Part shown: piece by piece, positions 61,745 to 64,000 of the stretch
Numbering within the stretch: the stretch's first letter is position 1
Layout of the letters: each line of letters starts with the position of its first letter
NCBI RefSeq assembly: GCF_047495875.1
Contig: NC_092463.1
Coordinates: 7,148,622-7,212,621, forward strand
Direction of reading: 5' to 3'
Source of the DNA: Pithys albifrons albifrons
Lineage: Eukaryota > Chordata > Aves > Passeriformes > Thamnophilidae
Length of the DNA stretch: 64,000 bases
The notes under the pieces: generated by a model
Told to the model about the DNA's origin: nothing
The model's database searches: none
What the model saw: only the letters and a program-made list of their open reading frames with translations
Made by a program: the position numbers and the translations under genes

Positions 61745-64000
61745 TGTGTCAGGCAGGTCAGTCAGCCCTCAGAGCTGTGATAAACTGTGACAAGCCCAGA
61801 GACCCAAGGGATCTCTGCTGGTACTCAGGGCCAGTAAGTCCAAATGCCCTGGGCGGGCTCAGCCACAGCAGAGGACACTGATCACTCTCCATGGGACGCA
61901 TCCACCCAGCACACCTCCCTTGAAGTAGCTTGGACTCACAGGTCCCCAATGCCCGTGGGATTGTTCTGCCATTTCAGTGTCACCTCCTGCACCCTACCAG
62001 GCCTCCCAGAGATGGATGAGCTCTCCCCAGTTGTTTGCCCTCACTTGGATAAGATGCAAAGATCAGCACAGTTTATCCTCACTGCACACAGAGGCTTCCT
62101 TAGCCTAATACAAGGTTTCAATCAGGAAGATGCAAGGCAGAGGAAATTAAAAAGGATGTTTGTGCAAGGAAGAGGAAAATGGCCAGGTTCTTCGGCATTG
62201 GGCACTACTCTTCCCACTCTGAGATAATCCCCCCTGGAGGCATCAGCACCACCTTAGGGTATTCATGGTACAAGTATTTACCCCTGGCCCTCCCTTCAAT
62301 AGCTCAGATCACCTCAGAAAAAATCAAATTACTCCAAAATTCAACCAGTTTGTAGACAGGTGCAAGCTTATGAATCAGTATCTTTGATTAAAGTAATTGT
62401 AAGGCAAAGAAAATTGTACTACTGTACAATAATGTACTTTACCTCTTCAGGAATAAGATTTTATTATCATTTCTCCACATGTTCACTATCTCCAACTAAC
62501 AGCATACCAAGCAAACCTTCAATATTCATCTTTTTCCAATGTTACGAAGTGCTCAGTTTAAAAAGCTGAGGGAAAGGTGGTTGAGCTATTGGAGCAAGCT
62601 CAGACACTGCAAACAGTTTGCCAGCAGTTGCACTTCCCTCCCCAGCAGAACAAATGGGCTCAAGCAAAGCTCTTTCTCGACCCAACTCGTTCCAGTAGCA
62701 GGAAGCTCCAAGTCCCTGCCCTGCACCTGATGCAGCTCCTCTTATACAACAGGTCTGTCCAGTTCCTCTCAGCTTCCTGATTCTGTGAGTGAGCACCAAC
62801 TTCCCTCAGTTTTCCCCCTTCCCTGATCCTGCTCTTCTTTGGCACCACCTCACAAGCTGCCATTAACCCTTCACTTTTGGGTAGGCCTAAGATAACAATC
62901 ACTGGTCATTTTGTGTTTCTGGGCTTCCTGAGCCTTTAAAAGAAACAAAAACCAACCAACCAACTGCAACAACAACAAAAACCAGGAAGCTTTTTTATTT
63001 ACTATACATAATGAACTCGTTGAAGCCCATTGGAGGAAGAATTTTAGAACTATTTTAAGATGTTTAGGGGGAAAACAAAGGAAAACAAAACAATCCTGTG
63101 ACCACAAGAAATGTCTGAATTCTAACACTTGAAACTCCTAATGTTTTCCCAATGTCCAAGGGGTCCAAAACTCAGGAAGTGTACAAAATTCCCACGGGAC
63201 TAGAAATGAACCTTCTTTTCTATTATGCCTAATAAGCAGTGCTGGTGTCCCTCCTTAAACCGAACTGACAAACAGTAATTTTTCCCAATGAAAATATTTA
63301 AGAACACATGACTGGTATGAAAGCTTCTGGATTTATAACTTTCACATGAACACTCTGAAAACTATAATCCTGACTTGTGCTTTAACGTCAGTTTTACCTT
63401 TATTCTGTGCATAATTCTCCACCTCCCACTGAAGGAGAACAAACTCAGGCTCTGGCATGTTCAGTGACAACTTCAGAACTTGTCTGAACTTCAGTAAAAA
63501 GATGGGCAAAAGTAAAATGTACTGTAAACTTCTCTTTTGAATTATACAAAAACAGCACACAAAATACAAGTACAGTCCATTCTAATATCCTTCAACACAG
63601 AGATCAGCTCTTGCCTTATTAAAATGTTACCACAAAACAAACCAGCCAGAGTAACAGAGAGATTAATACACATTTCCCTTTATCTTTCAAAGAGTGAAAA
63701 TGATTCAGCAATCCTTAATCAGGCAAAGTGTTAATATAATCAAATGAGACTTGTTTCTGAGTAACACAAAAGCTGGTCTTAATTCTCAAACACAGGAAAA
63801 ACTGTTACAACATGGAGATTGATCCTAAATTTTCCCAGATTTTAGGCCTCTCAAGGCTGGGAGAATTCTGCAGATAGGATCAGGTAGTATGTTGATCTGA
63901 TTTCCACTCACTGTCTCATAAAGCTCTAAAAATAAGAAATAAAAGTATCATTTAAAAAAAAATAAGGATCTGCTCTCCTCTGAGTCCACAGCTTTGCTAC

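Larger units (their letters stand above)
43345..64000 (-). other. Partial long 5' intron of PPP2R5E
   Basis: More than 20 kb up to the window edge without a recognisable exon. Contents: CR1 copies at 48040-48602, 55384-55818 and 61248-61744, a solo LTR at 51179-51892, a 5S-derived SINE at 57738-58047 and A/C-rich low-complexity sequence near 46378-46445. The start-codon exon (residues 1-52, ending in a G) was looked for and not found, so it should lie further right. Confidence 0.8.

Noticed and set aside
61054..61881. 275-residue open frame on the plus strand
   Set aside because: Most of it is the antisense translation of the CR1 copy at 61248-61744; the same peptide ([15 protein letters not shown]) recurs at 47767-48585 and 55317-55871, the other copies of the subfamily.
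63342..63569. Minus-strand frame with EFVLLQWEVENYAQN, resembling RWEVENC at 45300-45533
   Set aside because: The similarity is confined to WEVEN and does not extend at DNA level; treated as chance.
43345..64000. Search for the PPP2R5E start exon (residues 1-52)
   Set aside because: No minus-strand stretch here reads like the expected Ser/Arg-rich N-terminus ending before Asp53 with a proper donor; candidates such as 55121 and 60380 fail after a few codons.
1..64000. CRISPR arrays, operons, phage or prokaryotic mobile islands
   Set aside because: The window is a vertebrate intron-rich locus; tandem repeats present are microsatellites without spacers.

Overview
This is a vertebrate nuclear genome window, almost certainly from a bird and most likely a passerine. 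The signs are many 5'-truncated CR1 LINE copies ending in the avian ATTCTATGATTCT-type tail, a tRNA-Ile/CR1 composite SINE of the TguSINE1 type (first described in zebra finch), two short solo LTRs of avian ERVL type, AT-rich introns of vertebrate size, and no prokaryotic gene arrangement. One protein-coding gene is recognisable: PPP2R5E, encoding the epsilon isoform of the B56 (B', PR61) regulatory subunit of protein phosphatase 2A, on the minus strand.

Layout (plus coordinates; the gene runs right to left). 1-9344: flank downstream of the gene, with no recognisable gene, two CR1 3' ends, a CR1 scrap, a TguSINE1 and a degenerate tandem repeat. 9345-13770: proposed long 3' UTR of PPP2R5E, ending at a minus-strand AATAAA. 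13771-43344: twelve coding exons with exact GT-AG boundaries and matching phases. They code for residues 53-467 without a gap and end in a normal stop. 43345-64000: part of a very long intron. The exon for the first 52 residues was not found and presumably lies beyond position 64000. Introns range from 84 nt to more than 20 kb.

Mobile elements: nine clear CR1 copies and one scrap; one TguSINE1; two copies of a SINE with a 5S-rRNA-derived head at 18613-18978 and 57738-58047, the first also carrying a tRNA-Gln-like head upstream of the 5S part; and two solo LTRs (35065-35780, 51179-51892), each TG...CA and flanked by a perfect 5-bp duplication.

The most interesting item is the 5S/tRNA SINE pair: both copies sit between target duplications and both share the 9-mer gatccaaat next to their tail. 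Other points are a weak donor on an in-frame PPP2R5E exon, a 96-nt intron that stays open until the TAG of its own acceptor, and a G-quadruplex motif. I saw no sign of an unknown multi-gene system; the rest looks like ordinary intron and flank.
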